Assembly (NCBI GenBank): GCA_041521345.1
Contig: JBGOHB010000001.1
Source: Virgibacillus_N oceani_A
GTDB lineage: Bacteria; Bacillota; Bacilli; Bacillales; Amphibacillaceae
Length of the DNA stretch: 64,000 nucleotides
Strand: one strand, 5' to 3'
Shown: piece by piece, positions 9,177-17,547 of the stretch
Numbering within the stretch: the first letter of the stretch is position 1
Layout of the letters: the number at the start of each line of letters is the position of its first letter
Translations under genes and position numbers: made by a program
The notes under the pieces: generated by a model
The model's input: only the letters and a program-made list of their open reading frames with translations
Told to the model about the DNA's origin: nothing
Database searches by the model: none

Positions 9177-9380
9177 ATGATGAAAGTAATATGTCCGCTA
9201 TGTGATAAAATAGATGTTTTGGATGATAAATCCTTTCAGGCTAAGCGATTAAGGAATCGAAGAAAGCATATGTATTTATGCGAAGATTGCTATAAAAGAA
9301 TTGAATCTAAAACAAAGGAAAGGCATGCAACAGGTGATTTCCAGTTATACAGGGTGAAAAAGAAATCCGATCTTATATAA
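9177..9380 (+). CDS. ylaI: YlaI-like zinc-ribbon protein
   Basis: Small basic protein of 66-67 residues with two CxxC pairs: CPLC near residue 6 and CEDC near residue 36. These probably form a zinc ribbon. It matches B. subtilis YlaI (DUF2197) by pattern and place. Two adjacent ATGs (9177 and 9180) follow GAAGGTGAA and either may serve. Its function is unknown. It converges on ylaH across a strong terminator. Confidence 0.82.
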   Translation: MMKVICPLCDKIDVLDDKSFQAKRLRNRRKHMYLCEDCYKRIESKTKERHATGDFQLYRVKKKSDLI

Positions 9381-9382
9381 TA

Positions 9383-9421
9383 AAGGCTGGTGGCTCCAGA
9401 GGGGCCACCAGCCTTTTTATT
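9383..9421. terminator. bidirectional terminator between ylaI and ylaH
   Basis: AAGGCTGGTGGC pairs with GGCCACCAGCCTT across a short loop, followed by TTTTT. Confidence 0.9.
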
Positions 9422-9722
9422 TACTGTTCTTTCTTTGATTGTGCAGTCTAAATCTGTATATGGCTAAAACAAAGGAAATAATAATCAGACTCTCGGTAAT
9501 CGGGAGTCCTAAAATACTGAATATCGTAATAATAAATACACCGATTGCAAACAAAATATAAATAACTACAGATTTTATTAACGGCAGTTTTTTTGCAAAT
9601 CCCAATTTATATGCAATGACACCAAATATGAAGTTCAGTATATAAAATATCCAAAAGAAGTTGACTGACGTTCCATAATTATCTAATAGAAAATCAAAAA
9701 TAAGATTAAAGTTTGTATCCAT
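9417..9722 (-). CDS. ylaH: YlaH-like membrane protein
   Basis: 101-residue membrane protein with three hydrophobic segments (about residues 20-40, 48-66 and 68-90) and a basic tail (RFRLHNQRKNSK). It is identified as YlaH by hydrophobic pattern and position; the function is unknown. In B. subtilis typA lies beside it, but here the adjacent 9723-10168 stretch holds no gene. Confidence 0.8.
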   Translation of the reverse strand: MDTNFNLIFDFLLDNYGTSVNFFWIFYILNFIFGVIAYKLGFAKKLPLIKSVVIYILFAIGVFIITIFSILGLPITESLIIISFVLAIYRFRLHNQRKNSK

Positions 9723-10168
9723 CCTTCTCCCCCATTACGTGAACATTCCATTCAAACTCTTGTACTATCATACTAAAACTGATGACGTGATGCTAGCTTT
9801 TCCACCGTTAATTTTTATTGAACATTTATTGCGTTTGAAAAAATTCCGGATCTTGCATCACTGATTATGTACTTAACATTTTTCATTTTCCTCAAATTTA
9901 GCGGAGGAGGCCCCATTAAAAACGATAATTTAGTTGGGAGTAAATTGGCCTTATTCAATACTTCTTTTCGAAACGAACAAATTAAAAAGAAATAATGAAT
10001 ATTGCATTTCAGGTGGTTAAAGATAGGAATTTACAGGAGCGTTAGTACTATTGGGTAGTTATAAATTCCATCCAAAATTGTTGATTTAGTTAGGGTAGTT
10101 GACATATACTGTCCTTGGCAAGTGTAAACAGAAAATTACTGGGGTCACTCCGGAATAGAGGTGGTACT
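9723..10168. other. intergenic gap at the usual typA position
   Basis: No coding sequence is supported in these 446 bases. In Bacillus typA lies between ylaF and ylaH, and no trace of a GTPase motif is visible here. A TTGACA at about 10100 could be a -35 element for ylaF. Confidence 0.5.
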
Positions 10169-10342
10169 GTGAAAAATATTGATTTTCCGCTGCTCTTATT
10201 AGCGTTATTTGTTATTTTATCATTTGCGGGAGTCGGCTTTGCCATTGCGCTCAGAAACGTTTGGCTTATTGTATTATTAATTATACTCGGTTTTAGTGCA
10301 ATGGGATATGGTATTTCCTTAAAGAAAGAAAAGAAAAAGTGA
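10169..10342 (+). CDS. ylaF: YlaF-like small membrane protein
   Basis: 57 residues from a GTG start that lies 4 bases after AGAGGTGG. It has two membrane segments and a lysine-rich end (SLKKEKKK), matching the YlaF family (DUF5325). The longer reading frame from 10115 lacks a ribosome site and is rejected. It converges on the inositol monophosphatase gene. Confidence 0.78.
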   Translation: MKNIDFPLLLLALFVILSFAGVGFAIALRNVWLIVLLIILGFSAMGYGISLKKEKKK

Positions 10343-10358
10343 TTGCTCTTGTAAAGCG

Positions 10359-11168
10359 TCACTTTCTCCCTGTCCTAATATAATCATGTAATATGGGTTC
10401 CTGAATAGATGGATTACAAACAAAAATGGAATTATTATTTAACATATTTACTTCTTTCCCATCCACGTCGGTCATCACACAGCCAGTTTCTTCGAGTATA
10501 ACCTTTCCTGCTGCAATATCCCACGGGGCAAGGCGCATCGTTAAATAACCGTCAAGTATGCCTTCAGCCACATAAGCAATTTCCAGTGCGGCAGAACCGT
10601 AAGTTCTAGAACCGCGAACTTTTTTGATTAATTTCTGCATAACCTGATGGTCTACCACTCGATTTTCACATAGCCATAAATGATTCAAACCAAGCATTGC
10701 TCGTTTTAATGGTACATATGCTTTTTCTGAATTCAATTTCAACTGACCTTTATAGGCGCCTTCATCCCGTGTTGCACTGTAAAGAACATCTTCCATTACG
10801 TTATAAATAAAACCAATCTCTCCGATGCCTTCATGGTATATGCCAACAGAGATCGCAAAGTTTCTTTTCTGATGAACAAAATTCATTGTCCCGTCGATAG
10901 GATCAATGATCCATACAGTACCATCCAGATTTGTAATTTCATCGCCATATCCTTCTTCACTCAATATTTGATGGTCAGGGTATATTGCTTTAATTTTATT
11001 CACAAAAAAGGTCTCTGTGTTTTGATCTACAGTTGTAACTAAGTCATTTTCATTAGATTTAGTATCAATTGTCAGCGGGTCATTTATTGTTTCTCTTATT
11101 TTTTTTCCAGCTTCAAGAACCCAATCTTTTGCCTGGCTGTAAATACTTTCCCGTATGTCTGAATTCAT
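10359..11168 (-). CDS. yktC: inositol monophosphatase family protein (YktC-like)
   Basis: Mg2+-dependent phosphatase of about 269 residues that hydrolyses inositol phosphates or related sugar phosphates. The family signatures are present: LSEEGYG (metal-binding Glu), DPIDGTMNFVH (metal-binding Asp pair) and APWDIAAG near the C-terminus. The ATG at 11168 follows GGAGG by 7 bases. The frame upstream of it (to 11222) lacks a ribosome site. Its place between ylaF and ykzI matches B. subtilis YktC. A role as a 3',5'-nucleotide phosphatase is an alternative. Confidence 0.88.
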   Translation of the reverse strand: MNSDIRESIYSQAKDWVLEAGKKIRETINDPLTIDTKSNENDLVTTVDQNTETFFVNKIKAIYPDHQILSEEGYGDEITNLDGTVWIIDPIDGTMNFVHQKRNFAISVGIYHEGIGEIGFIYNVMEDVLYSATRDEGAYKGQLKLNSEKAYVPLKRAMLGLNHLWLCENRVVDHQVMQKLIKKVRGSRTYGSAALEIAYVAEGILDGYLTMRLAPWDIAAGKVILEETGCVMTDVDGKEVNMLNNNSIFVCNPSIQEPILHDYIRTGRK

Positions 11169-11280
11169 ATCATTTCCTCCGAATATGTCGCTATTTATAT
11201 ATATAGTGTATTTATTAGTCATTAAATGTTATTTCTGGTATATTTTTTATGATTTATATTGCATTTGAGAAATTTTTTTC

Positions 11281-11472
11281 TTATTCATCATCTATCTCTG
11301 CCAGTTGTAATCTCAATTGTTCCAAACGTTCTTTTGACTTTATAATCTGGACTTTATCATTTTCTTTCAATGCATCATGCAGTGTAACCAATTCATAATC
11401 AATTTCCATTCGGATAACAGGTAATTTCTTCTGTGCCTCTTTGCGTCTCAATGCCTCCATTACATATTTCAT
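11281..11472 (-). CDS. ykzI: YkzI-like small coiled-coil protein
   Basis: 63 residues, strongly charged and helical, with heptad-like leucines in the second half (KSKERLEQLRLQLAEI). No catalytic motif. Position between yktC-like and yktB genes suggests B. subtilis YkzI, but the match rests mainly on order and size. The ATG is preceded by a GAAAGGGTG-type ribosome site. Confidence 0.6.
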   Translation of the reverse strand: MKYVMEALRRKEAQKKLPVIRMEIDYELVTLHDALKENDKVQIIKSKERLEQLRLQLAEIDDE

Positions 11473-11701
11473 TTTTTAACACCCTTTCAATCACCTTTTA
11501 TTATAATTATGTTGCAGTTACTATTTTGGTTCAAATCATAGCATGCTTTACGAACAAACTATTTATGTTATAATTCCCAAATATTAATCTTTAAAACATA
11601 ATCTTAGGCTGAACTTCTGAATGGTAACTCCCCGCTTGACTAGATATTTAATTTCATTAATAATCATATTTATAATTAAGATGTAAGAAAGGACGATTTT
11701 C

Positions 11702-12322
11702 ATGACTTTCCAAGGCTTTGAACAAAAAGATTTCGATACGTTTTCCATTGACGGACTGGAAGCAAGAATGGAAGCCATTCAAAATCGAATTCAGCCTAAA
11801 TTCCAGGAAATAGGCAGTGAACTCGTAGATTATTTATCATTCCAGTTGGGGAATGAAGTATACCTGCATATTGCAAAACATGCACGGAGAACGGTGAATC
11901 CTCCGAACGATACATGGCTCGCTATAGCTGACAATAAACGTGGATATAAAAAACATCCGCACTTCCAAATTGGCTTATTTGATGATCATGTTTTTATCTG
12001 GTTGGCTCTTATCTATGAATTAGATTATAAACGATCCATTGCTGAATCGTTTGTTGCCAGTTTTGATGAGATAAAGGAATTGCCTAATCATTACGTTATC
12101 TCTTTGGATCATATGAAAAAAGATGCAATCAGCCTGGATAATTTAAAACTTCAAGATGTGGAAAGATTTCGCGATGTAAAAAAATGCGAATTCCTAATTG
12201 GCCAGCATTTTTCACCTGATGATGAAAGGGTATCAGATGGAGATAAGTTTCTGGAAACAGCCAAAAATACATTCGATTCATTAATTCCATTATATCAGAA
12301 AGCGTTAAGAAGCCGAACATAA
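11702..12322 (+). CDS. yktB: YktB family protein (DUF1054, UPF0637)
   Basis: 206-residue soluble protein. Recognised by conserved stretches GFEQKDFDTFSIDGLEARM, HARRTVNPPNDTWLA and KRGYKKHPHFQIGLFDDH. The function is unknown in the family. The ATG follows AAAGGACGATTTTC. The gene keeps its Bacillus neighbours ykzI and yktA but is transcribed towards yktA, with a repeat and hairpin cluster between them. Confidence 0.92.
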   Translation: MTFQGFEQKDFDTFSIDGLEARMEAIQNRIQPKFQEIGSELVDYLSFQLGNEVYLHIAKHARRTVNPPNDTWLAIADNKRGYKKHPHFQIGLFDDHVFIWLALIYELDYKRSIAESFVASFDEIKELPNHYVISLDHMKKDAISLDNLKLQDVERFRDVKKCEFLIGQHFSPDDERVSDGDKFLETAKNTFDSLIPLYQKALRSRT

Positions 12323-12332
12323 AGTGAAACTT

Positions 12333-12471
12333 CATTCAGTGGGGGTTTAGGCCTACAGGACGTAGGTCATGCAGACATTGCCACAATGTATTTCGGTGGG
12401 ACGAGGAACCACTGTACCGTAGTCCCAGGACGTGGCGATTTTAGTCTGCGTTCCCCCTCCCCCACTGAATG
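12333..12471. repeat. MITE-like element with 13-bp terminal inverted repeats
   Basis: A 139-base non-coding unit bounded by CATTCAGTGGGGG at 12333-12345 and its perfect complement CCCCCACTGAATG at 12459-12471. It begins 10 bases after yktB. Inside, 12394-12430 carries a module of about 36 bases that is repeated at 49505-49540 within a different element. No coding capacity and no clear target duplication were seen. Confidence 0.7.
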
Positions 12472-12516
12472 TTAGCACCGCAAGGGTATGACCTAAAGGC
12501 CCTTGAACGAATCGGG

Positions 12517-12600
12517 CAGTTACTGGCTGTTGGATCTCCCACTTAGCATTTTCATGTTTCTTTCATTCTTGAAGTGGGAGTCTTACAGCCAGTTACACTG
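12517..12600. terminator. large inverted repeat between yktB and yktA
   Basis: Arms of about 28 bases (12517-12544 and 12572-12600) pair almost completely, sharing ACTGGCTGT and CTCCCACTT with their complements across a 27-base loop. There is no long T run, so it may be part of the neighbouring repeat cluster rather than a classical terminator. Confidence 0.6.
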
Positions 12601-12616
12601 CGATAAATGTTATTTA

Positions 12617-12649
12617 AGGGTCATTCTGCAGTATGATGCATATGACCCT
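12617..12649 (-). terminator. terminator downstream of yktA
   Basis: AGGGTCAT at 12617-12624 pairs with ATGACCCT at 12642-12649, with an inner GCA/TGC pairing. It lies just beyond the yktA stop. Confidence 0.55.
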
Positions 12650-12654
12650 GTATA

Positions 12655-12924
12655 TTATTTCATTGATATAAATTTTTCTACAGATTGATTTGCTTTCTTT
12701 ATCACCCGATAGCTAGCGTAGCCTGCATGTTTTTCAAACTGTGCAAACAGTTTTTTTTCTTCACTTTTAGACGGTACAATCTGTTTAAAACGTTTATATT
12801 TTAAAAGAAGTTCTTCACGATTTGTTTTACTTTCATTCGCCTGTTCAATTAGCGAAAAAAATTGAACTACATCAATCACTTCTTCTTTTGACCATGTATC
12901 ATCGATAGGGTAATGATAACTCAT
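12655..12924 (-). CDS. yktA: YktA family protein (UPF0223)
   Basis: Small soluble protein of about 89 residues. The UPF0223 core is clear: MSYHYPIDDTWSKEEVIDVV, then RFKQIVPSKSEEKKL and GYASYRVIKKA. The start at ATG 12924 agrees with the family N-terminus. A GTG at 12939 would add five residues and sits on the AGGTG ribosome site. It begins 19 bases after the nitronate monooxygenase stop, so the two are probably one transcript. The function is unknown. Confidence 0.88.
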   Translation of the reverse strand: MSYHYPIDDTWSKEEVIDVVQFFSLIEQANESKTNREELLLKYKRFKQIVPSKSEEKKLFAQFEKHAGYASYRVIKKANQSVEKFISMK

Positions 12925-12943
12925 AGCACTAATATTCACCTGC

Positions 12944-13894
12944 CTATTTCCATTTATTCTTTATTTCATCAGCATCTTTTGCCATGGTCTGTATTAATTC
13001 AGCTACGGAAGGGATATCATTAATACCTGCTGCACTTTGTCCAGCCCAGCCAAACCCCTCATCAGCATCTCCATCATAAATATAACGTCTATTTGCTTCT
13101 CCGCTAATATGGTTTTTAAGGGAATCATAGCCCTGTTCCAATTTTTCGATCTCCATTATTTCATTCGTCCATTTATTTTTTAACGCTCTTGCCGGCGTTC
13201 CGAGTGAACGTTTGATTACAACAGTAGCATTTTCATCGGCATCCACGATTGCTTTTTTATAATTCTCATGTGCATCAATACACTCTTCTGTAGCAATGAA
13301 GCGAGTGCCCATCTCAACCCCCTCGGCACCGAGGGAGAGTGCAGCCATTAACCCCCGTCCGTCTACAATACCCCCTGAAGCAATAACAGGGATCGATACG
13401 CGGTCAACTACCTGAGGAGTAAGCACGAAGCTTCCGACATCTCCCCTGCCAAGATGCCCGCCGCCTTCCTGGCCGACAACCATGACAGCATCTGCTCCCA
13501 GCTCTTCTGCTTTTTCTGCCTGTCTTCTTGCCGCTACGAGTACAAGCTTTTTAATATTATGCCCTTCCACCATATCCAATACTCCCTTTGGATTGCCACC
13601 GGTAACAGAGATAACAGGAACCTGTTCTTCGACAGCGACATTTACCATATGTTCAAATGGCCGTCCATGCTGTCCAATTGCAAAGTTTACTCCAAACGGC
13701 TTATCTGTTAACGTTTTTACTTTATGTATTTCATCCCTTAATTTATTTTCGTCCGGTAAACTCATTGCTGTAATCTGACCAAGCCCGCCGGCATTTGATA
13801 CGGCAGCAGCCAAATCCGCATATGCTAAGTAGGCAAGCCCACCTTGTATAATTGGATATTTGATGTTTAATAATTCGGTCACCCTGGTTTTCAT
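12944..13894 (-). CDS. nitronate monooxygenase / FabK-like FMN enzyme
   Basis: 316-residue TIM-barrel flavoenzyme of the 2-nitropropane dioxygenase group. Visible features are PIIQGGLAYLA at the N-terminus, SNAGGLGQI, the phosphate-binding SGGIVDGRGLMAAL and GAEGVEMGTRF. These oxidise propionate-3-nitronate or nitroalkanes. The related enoyl-ACP reductase FabK shares the fold and cannot be fully excluded. The ATG follows GGGGGAG. It leads a probable two-gene unit with yktA. Confidence 0.85.
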   Translation of the reverse strand: MKTRVTELLNIKYPIIQGGLAYLAYADLAAAVSNAGGLGQITAMSLPDENKLRDEIHKVKTLTDKPFGVNFAIGQHGRPFEHMVNVAVEEQVPVISVTGGNPKGVLDMVEGHNIKKLVLVAARRQAEKAEELGADAVMVVGQEGGGHLGRGDVGSFVLTPQVVDRVSIPVIASGGIVDGRGLMAALSLGAEGVEMGTRFIATEECIDAHENYKKAIVDADENATVVIKRSLGTPARALKNKWTNEIMEIEKLEQGYDSLKNHISGEANRRYIYDGDADEGFGWAGQSAAGINDIPSVAELIQTMAKDADEIKNKWK

Positions 13895-13971
13895 TGAGAC
13901 TCCCCCATTTTTTCAGTTAACATAATGGTATCATTAATCCATAGATTATTTCCAATTGTTTAACCGATGCA

Positions 13972-14012
13972 AATAATTAAGAGAACTGCAAATTGCAGCT
14001 CTCTTAATTATT
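13972..14012 (-). terminator. SR1-type terminator overlapping the peptide stop
   Basis: A stem of about 18 bp (AATAATTAAGAGAACTGCAA pairing with TTGCAGCTCTCTTAATTATT) with almost no loop. The stop codon of the small peptide gene lies inside the stem, as expected for a compact dual-function RNA. Confidence 0.8.
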
Positions 14013-14124
14013 TGGCTTTTCTATTTTCATTGCAGGTTGGGCATGTGCTGTAAAGTGTCGTTACTTTTTCTTCACTATAATGTTCTATAACTTTTTGACA
14101 ATCCTGACAGATGATTGTGCCCAT
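14008..14124 (-). CDS. sr1p: SR1P-like GapA-binding peptide (dual-function SR1 RNA)
   Basis: 38-residue peptide starting MGTIICQDCQKVIEHY and continuing through EEKVTTLYSTCPTC. This is the SR1P pattern: N-terminal MGTI, CxxC, EKVTTLY, second CxxC. In B. subtilis SR1 is a small RNA that both pairs with ahrC mRNA and encodes a peptide that binds GapA. The ATG follows AAGGAGTGGACGAA, and the frame ends inside a strong terminator. In B. subtilis the gene lies between pdhD and speA. Here it also lies on the pdhD side of yktA, which supports the assignment. Confidence 0.85.
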   Translation of the reverse strand: MGTIICQDCQKVIEHYSEEKVTTLYSTCPTCNENRKAK

Positions 14125-14290
14125 TTCGTCCACTCCTTAATTAAGGAATATCTTAATTATATTATATGATGTAATATTAAGAAAAAAAAGCCATTTAGTA
14201 TATCATATTTTAAATATGTGTTATTTTGTTTACGGATTCTAAATCCTTGAGTTGGAGAAATAGTAAGAGATATTCAGCTGCAAAATGATT

Positions 14291-14326
14291 AAAAACCGAT
14301 GAAGAAATTACATTCCTCATCGGTTT
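14291..14326 (-). terminator. terminator downstream of the deacetylase gene
   Basis: AAAACCGATGA pairs with TCATCGGTTT across a 13-base loop, about 75 bases after the deacetylase stop. Confidence 0.65.
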
Positions 14327-14400
14327 ATATCCATGTTTCTGCTTATGAATTATATTCAATTATCAAGGTGACATGCACTTACGTATACACCCTGTCATTT

Positions 14401-15252
14401 TTACTCAATTAATGCAGGATCTACAATCTCGTATCCTTGATCACGGAGACCATTGACAATTTCACCTAACGCTCCGGCCGTCCATTCTCTATCGTGCATT
14501 AATAAATTTGCGCCATTCCCCAGCAATTCCGTGTGAACCATAATATCGGCTATTGCTTCACTTGACATGTATTCTTCTTCCCAATCATAGCCATAGGACC
14601 AATTCATTAAAGTCATGTCCTCTTCCTCAACCACTTCTATAACATGGTCTGTATTTGCTCCATTTGGTGCTCTGAAAAACCGAGGCCTTTCTCCAATGAT
14701 TTCTTCAATGCGATCACTCAGAATAACAATTTCTTCCGTCTGCTCTTCCTCTGGTATATCAGGTAAAAATGGGTGATTATATGTATGGTTTCCTATATAA
14801 AAACCCATGTTATGAATTTCTTTTAAAATGTCTTCATCTTCTGGTGTATTCAAGAAATGACCATTCACAAAAAAGATGGCATTAGCATCAAGTTCATGCA
14901 ATGTTTCAGCCATTTGGAGCGCATGTCCATCAGGCGCGTCATCAATTGTTAATAATACCACTTCTTCATTGGCATCATCTATCGGAACAATGGACCACGA
15001 ATCGGCAACTGTATATACCGGCTCTGTTACTGTCTCTGTATTTACCTTCCCCTCTTCCCTTTCTTTCCCTTCTTCTGTTTCTGCTTTATCCTCTTCTCTT
15101 TGTGTCTCTTCAGCATTTTCATTTGTTTGTTCTTCGGTTTCTTGGTTTACCTGATCTGAAGCTTGGTCGTTATCCTCTATTTCGGGAGAATTATCACAAG
15201 CTGAAATAGCGAGTGCAGTCGTGTAAAATAAAATAAAAAGTAATTGTCTCAT
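14401..15252 (-). CDS. polysaccharide deacetylase-family lipoprotein
   Basis: 283-residue surface lipoprotein with signal peptide and lipobox AISAC. A highly acidic linker of about 60 residues follows, then a NodB-type deacetylase domain. The motifs are TIDDAP (usual TFDDGP), NHTYNH (metal-binding His pair), RAPNGA, NWSYGYDW and LLMHD. The Asp-His-His metal site and catalytic Asp appear kept, though the first motif is altered. The substrate is probably peptidoglycan or another cell-wall glycan. The ATG at 15252 follows GGAGG by 7 bases. The upstream frame to 15279 is rejected. Confidence 0.88.
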   Translation of the reverse strand: MRQLLFILFYTTALAISACDNSPEIEDNDQASDQVNQETEEQTNENAEETQREEDKAETEEGKEREEGKVNTETVTEPVYTVADSWSIVPIDDANEEVVLLTIDDAPDGHALQMAETLHELDANAIFFVNGHFLNTPEDEDILKEIHNMGFYIGNHTYNHPFLPDIPEEEQTEEIVILSDRIEEIIGERPRFFRAPNGANTDHVIEVVEEEDMTLMNWSYGYDWEEEYMSSEAIADIMVHTELLGNGANLLMHDREWTAGALGEIVNGLRDQGYEIVDPALIE

Positions 15253-15482
15253 TGTAATTCCTCCGATGCTTATTTCCAAGTGTAGGTCTACTATATTTTA
15301 CATCATTCAAACATCATTTCCTATTATTTTATGAGAAAAAATCTACGCATTCATTCATACTTAAATTAGGATTGAATTTAATTATACAGGGAACAGTAAG
15401 GTATGATACTGTTGAAATAAACCGCTACTTGTGTTTAACTACATAAAGAATGACTACATCATACGGAGAAAGGATATTTTAT

Positions 15483-17027
15483 ATGAAAAGAGTGACTCCA
15501 GTTTTTTATATTTCTGCAATTATTGCTTTTCTGTTTATTGTATGGGGAATCATACCTGAGAGCTTACTTCCAAATGCTAATTTAGACAATGTGACAACCG
15601 TGATACAAGGTTTTCTGGTTGACCGTTTTGGCTGGTTTTATTTGATGAGCGCATCCATATTTGTTGTTTTCGCGGTTTATTTGATTTTTTCAAAATACGG
15701 TAAGATTAAACTCGGAAGACCAAATGATAAACCGGAGTATAATTATATAACCTGGTTTGCCATGCTGTTTAGTGCTGGTATGGGAATTGGTTTAGTATTT
15801 TGGGGAGCGGCTGAACCGCTCTCGCATTTTTATGAACCTCCTTATGGGGAACCAGGAACAAATGAGGCTGCTAAAACAGCGTTGCAATACAGCTTTTTTC
15901 ATTGGGGCTTTCACCCTTGGGCAACGTATGCAACACTCGCATTGGCACTAGCTTACTTCAAATTCCGCAAGCAGTCAGCAGGTGTTGTCAGTGCTACACT
16001 GGAACCTTTATTTGGGAAACATATGAAAGGTGGCTGGGGAACAACAGTTGATGTTATTGTTGTATTTGCCACTATATTCGGGGTTGCTACTTCACTCGGA
16101 CTTGGAGCAATTCAAATCAGTGGAGGTGTCTCTTCTGTTTTTGATATAGAACAGACAGTTACACTGCAATTAATTATTATTGCCATCGTTACTGTTTTAT
16201 TTCTAACTTCCTCGATGTCTGGATTAAATAGGGGAATAAAGTATTTAAGTAATACGAATTTAATCTTGGCTTTTTTACTCATGGTGTTTTTGCTGATTTT
16301 AGGACCGACTACTTTTATTATGAATTTATTTACAACAACCTTTGGAACCTACTTGCAAAACCTGCCTAGTATGAGTTTTCGCATGACGCCATTTAATGAA
16401 GGGAATGCAGATTGGATTAATGGGTGGACCGTATTTTATTGGGCATGGTGGATTGCCTGGGCGCCATTTGTCGGGTCATTTATTGCTCGGGTTTCTCGCG
16501 GAAGAACAGTAAGGGAGTTTGTTTCAGGTGTATTATTAGTTCCAGCCATTTTCGGGGGCTTCTGGTTCTCTGTTTTTGGTGGATCAGCGATTAATCTCGA
16601 ATTTTTTGAAGGCGCAAATATATTTTCATTAATTGAACAGACCGGAGAAGAAGCTGCTTTATTTGCCGTATTAGACCATTTTCCGTTGACTACGCTTGTA
16701 TCAAGCATTGCTATTCTGCTTATTAGTACGTTTTTTATTACTTCAGCAGACTCTGCAACATTCGTACTTGGTATGCAAACAACCGGAGGCAGTTTGGATC
16801 CGGCAAATCGTGTCAAATTTATCTGGGGTCTTATTCAATCTGGTGCAGCAGCTGTACTATTATGGCAAGGGGGACTGGTTGCACTGCAGACCGCATCCAT
16901 TATTGTCGCATTCCCTTTTGCCATGATCATGCTATTAATTATCATTTCTTTAATGAAAGCATTTGGTCAGGAAAAAGAAGCATTGGAAAAAAACAAAAAG
17001 AAAGGGTCTGGGACATATCTAAAGTAA
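15483..17027 (+). CDS. BCCT-family glycine betaine/choline-type transporter
   Basis: 514-residue, twelve-helix secondary transporter. The BCCT signatures are present: GMGIGLVFWGAAEP in the third helix region and FYWAWWIAWAPFVG with its tryptophan-rich box. It imports compatible solutes such as glycine betaine in symport with Na+. OpuD and BetL are the nearest known kinds, but the substrate cannot be read from sequence. The start at ATG 15483 (MKRVTPVFY) follows GGAGAAAGGA. The frame extension to 15450 contains that ribosome site. The gene stands alone. Confidence 0.92.
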   Translation: MKRVTPVFYISAIIAFLFIVWGIIPESLLPNANLDNVTTVIQGFLVDRFGWFYLMSASIFVVFAVYLIFSKYGKIKLGRPNDKPEYNYITWFAMLFSAGMGIGLVFWGAAEPLSHFYEPPYGEPGTNEAAKTALQYSFFHWGFHPWATYATLALALAYFKFRKQSAGVVSATLEPLFGKHMKGGWGTTVDVIVVFATIFGVATSLGLGAIQISGGVSSVFDIEQTVTLQLIIIAIVTVLFLTSSMSGLNRGIKYLSNTNLILAFLLMVFLLILGPTTFIMNLFTTTFGTYLQNLPSMSFRMTPFNEGNADWINGWTVFYWAWWIAWAPFVGSFIARVSRGRTVREFVSGVLLVPAIFGGFWFSVFGGSAINLEFFEGANIFSLIEQTGEEAALFAVLDHFPLTTLVSSIAILLISTFFITSADSATFVLGMQTTGGSLDPANRVKFIWGLIQSGAAAVLLWQGGLVALQTASIIVAFPFAMIMLLIIISLMKAFGQEKEALEKNKKKGSGTYLK

Positions 17028-17040
17028 ACCACTCTAAATA

Positions 17041-17365
17041 TAAACAATGAACGAACCTAGCGGAGGTAATATACGTAGCCCCCTTAAAAAGGCATGCAAT
17101 GTAACGCTATCGAAGCTTTTCTTATTTTATGGTAAGTAGGAGTTCGGTGAGACAGTAGCCATTTTTATTTGCGAGGAGTGCTGCAGCATTGAATCAACTT
17201 GCAACACAACGAGCATGAGGAAGCTCAACACTCACCACTCCCCCATTCCTCAGGACAAAAAGGACACCGGGAAAACAACCTAAGGAAGTTTTCTCGGATG
17301 TCGCATTTGTACCCGGAAGCATGAGAGTGAGTATATTTCCGGAGCGGGTTAGAGGTGTCCAGCAT
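17041..17365 (+). repeat. long-form copy of the GGAGGCTCACCAGC intergenic repeat (degenerate)
   Basis: Non-coding. Blocks AATATACGTAGCC, GAGGAAGCTCAAC and GAGTATATTTCCGGAGCGGG align in order with the good copy at 37971-38200. An extra segment with GATGTCGCATTTGTACCCGG is shared only with the copy at 8875-9130. It fills most of the gap after the BCCT gene. Confidence 0.65.
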
Positions 17366-17547
17366 TTCTTTGTTAAAGATACTTTTATTCACACCTTCTT
17401 TTTTACATAACCCACCATGTATGTTTATTATATTTCCAACTCTACAATGCATTTTCATTTTCATAACAGTTTTATAACAAGTCTAGATTTCTCCTTTTAT
17501 TCTGTTAAACTAACCACAACGTTAGAAAAAGAAGAAAGGTGATCCTG

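Noticed and set aside
12503..12688. 61-codon reading frame between yktB and yktA
   Set aside because: It runs through a large palindrome and the yktA 3' end and has no ribosome site.
17225..17464. 79-codon minus-strand frame after the BCCT gene
   Set aside because: Lies mostly inside the degenerate intergenic repeat and has no ribosome site.
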